A stretch of DNA of 64,000 nucleotides from Planococcus sp. PAMC 21323 (GTDB lineage: Bacteria > Bacillota > Bacilli > Bacillales_A > Planococcaceae), in the NCBI RefSeq assembly GCF_000785555.1, contig NZ_CP009129.1, forward strand, positions 1,922,001-1,986,000, read 5' to 3'. The notes beneath the pieces were generated by a model. The model was not told the origin of the DNA. It did no database searches and saw only the letters and a list, made by a program, of their open reading frames with translations. Every line of letters begins with the position of its first letter. The first letter of the stretch is position 1. Below, piece after piece: positions 62,960 through 64,000 of this stretch. The translations under genes and the position numbers were made by a program.

Positions 62960-63627
62960 TTTTTTGCCTCACTTTCTGCCCCAACCAATGCTGTACCAAT
63001 TCGGACAAAACTAGCTCCTTCTTGAGCAGCAATTAAGTAGTCGTTAGACATGCCCATCGAACATTCTGTACATGGTGCATGTGCCCATTTTTTCTCAGAC
63101 ACTTGAAGTTGGAGTGATTTTAATCCTTTAAATGCTTCACGAATTATAGTTTCATCAGTTGTATTTGGTGCCATAGTCATCAATCCAACCACTTTAATAT
63201 TGTCATAAGTTTCGAGCGATTTGATAAAGTTTATCGTATCTTCGGGTTCGATACCACTTTTCGACTCTTCTCCTGACACATTTACTTGAACAAAACAGTT
63301 TATAGGTCGGTTTGCACGCTTTTGAATTTCTTTTGCCAAACTTAATCGGTCTAACGAATGTAAATAATCAATTTCGTTTATGACATCTTTTACTTTTCTC
63401 GTTTGTAGATTGCCTATATAATGCCAAGACACATCTTCATCAATCGCTTCGATTTTTTTTGTCAATCCTTCTGGACGGTTTTCACCCAGATGATGAATCC
63501 CTGCTTGAATCGCTTCTTCTGTGCGTTCAATGCCAACTTGTTTTGTTACTGCAATAATCTGTATCGTGTCATTTATAGCAGATAATTGTTCTGTAATTTC
63601 TTCAAATTTAGGTTTGATTGGTTTCAT
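62950..63627 (-). CDS. ylmE: YggS family pyridoxal phosphate homeostasis protein YlmE
   Basis: YlmE binds pyridoxal phosphate and helps keep vitamin B6 and amino-acid pools in balance. The 225-residue TIM barrel has the PLP lysine in IIAVTKQVG (about Lys29), WHYIGNLQTRKVKD, and the phosphate site CSMGMSNDYLIAAQEGASFV. It follows the ftsZ terminator, with no spoIIGA-sigE-sigG or ylmD genes between. Confidence 0.95.
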   Translation of the reverse strand: MKPIKPKFEEITEQLSAINDTIQIIAVTKQVGIERTEEAIQAGIHHLGENRPEGLTKKIEAIDEDVSWHYIGNLQTRKVKDVINEIDYLHSLDRLSLAKEIQKRANRPINCFVQVNVSGEESKSGIEPEDTINFIKSLETYDNIKVVGLMTMAPNTTDETIIREAFKGLKSLQLQVSEKKWAHAPCTECSMGMSNDYLIAAQEGASFVRIGTALVGAESEAKKWA

Positions 63628-63706
63628 CTAGTCACAACTTTTCTTATAGAAGTCCAATATATTGTACCAAGTTTTAATTGATTTATCAATTAAGCTCTTT
63701 CTCTAC

Positions 63707-63736
63707 AAAAAAACAGCTGCCCAACCGGCAGCTGTT
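63707..63736 (-). terminator. Terminator after ftsZ
   Basis: ACAGCTGCC / GGCAGCTGT with a short loop is followed by seven T residues on the minus strand. Confidence 0.9.
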
Positions 63737-63740
63737 TGGA

Positions 63741-64000
63741 TTAACGTCTCTTTTGACGATTGCGTAAGAAAGTCGGAATGTCTAATGCATCGTCGCTATG
63801 TTTTTCTTGTCTTTGTGGCTCTTGGTTATAATAAGGTGGTTGTTCTTCACGACGTTGCTCGTCACGACGCTGATCTTCACGGCGTGCATCACGGATTGAA
63901 GGCGCTGGAGCCTGTTGTTGAATCGACTGCACACGGCTTGAATTCAATCCAGATCCTCTTGGCGTTCTTGGTTGTAGCTGCTCTTCATTAAATCCAGTCG
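63741..64000 (-). CDS. ftsZ: Cell division protein FtsZ, C-terminal part (runs off the window)
   Basis: This is the last 85 codons of FtsZ. The end of the tubulin-like domain is seen as TGFNEEQ. An unusually arginine- and glutamine-rich linker follows, and then the conserved C-terminal peptide DALDIPTFLRNRQKRR that binds partner proteins such as SepF and FtsA. The GTPase domain lies outside the window. Confidence 0.95.
   Translation of the reverse strand, partial: TGFNEEQLQPRTPRGSGLNSSRVQSIQQQAPAPSIRDARREDQRRDEQRREEQPPYYNQEPQRQEKHSDDALDIPTFLRNRQKRR

Overview
The window is a block of core chromosome from a low-GC Gram-positive bacterium of the Bacillales. Protein sequences and gene order follow the Bacillus subtilis ftsZ-to-topA segment almost gene for gene. 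Several sporulation genes that normally interrupt this segment are missing: nothing resembling spoIIGA-sigE-sigG lies next to ftsZ, and no spoVM lies between rpmB and thiN. This suggests a Planococcus-like (Planococcaceae) lineage; that placement is an inference from synteny and sequence character, not from a database search. I saw no insertion sequence, prophage, CRISPR array, rRNA or tRNA gene.

Layout, almost all on the minus strand, so transcription runs from high to low coordinates. From 64000 down to 60727 is the division cluster: ftsZ (3' part), ylmE, sepF, ylmG, ylmH, divIVA. From 60730 to 57600 is ileS with an isoleucine T-box leader. Next come lspA and rluD, then the ten-gene pyrimidine operon pyrR-pyrP-pyrB-pyrC-carA-carB-pyrK-pyrD-pyrF-pyrE (about 56163 to 44512), controlled by two PyrR attenuators. 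A small accessory patch follows (44415 to 40732): dsdA with two small genes, facing a plus-strand amino-acid ABC binding protein and permease that lack an ATPase. rqcH is on the plus strand. From 38605 down to 26329 run gmk, rpoZ, coaBC, priA, def, fmt, rsmB, prpC, prkC, rsgA, rpe and thiN.

rpmB (plus strand) and asp23-fakA are divergent. Then come sdaAB-sdaAA-recG and the phospholipid/fatty-acid operon fapR-plsX-fabD-fabG-acpP, which begins with a FapR operator. rnc-smc-ftsY and ylxM-ffh form the SRP and chromosome-organisation block. rpsP-khpA, rimM-trmD-rplS and lepB-rbgA-rnhB serve ribosome assembly and secretion. The window ends with sucC-sucD, one unknown small membrane protein gene (1839-2102, plus), dprA and the 5' part of topA.

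The genes are tightly coupled, with many ATGA, GTGA or TTGA stop/start overlaps. Start codons were corrected where Shine-Dalgarno position, leader structure or family length required it (acpP, rnc, recG, fapR, coaBC, gmk, rqcH, pyrR, pyrD, carA, ileS, trmD). TTG starts are frequent, especially in the pyr operon. I found no convincing undescribed multi-gene system. The points most worth checking are regulatory: stop codons embedded in -35 boxes, terminator/promoter overlaps, and the reduced PyrR attenuator set. The ATPase-less transporter pair and the dsdA-linked small genes are also worth a look.
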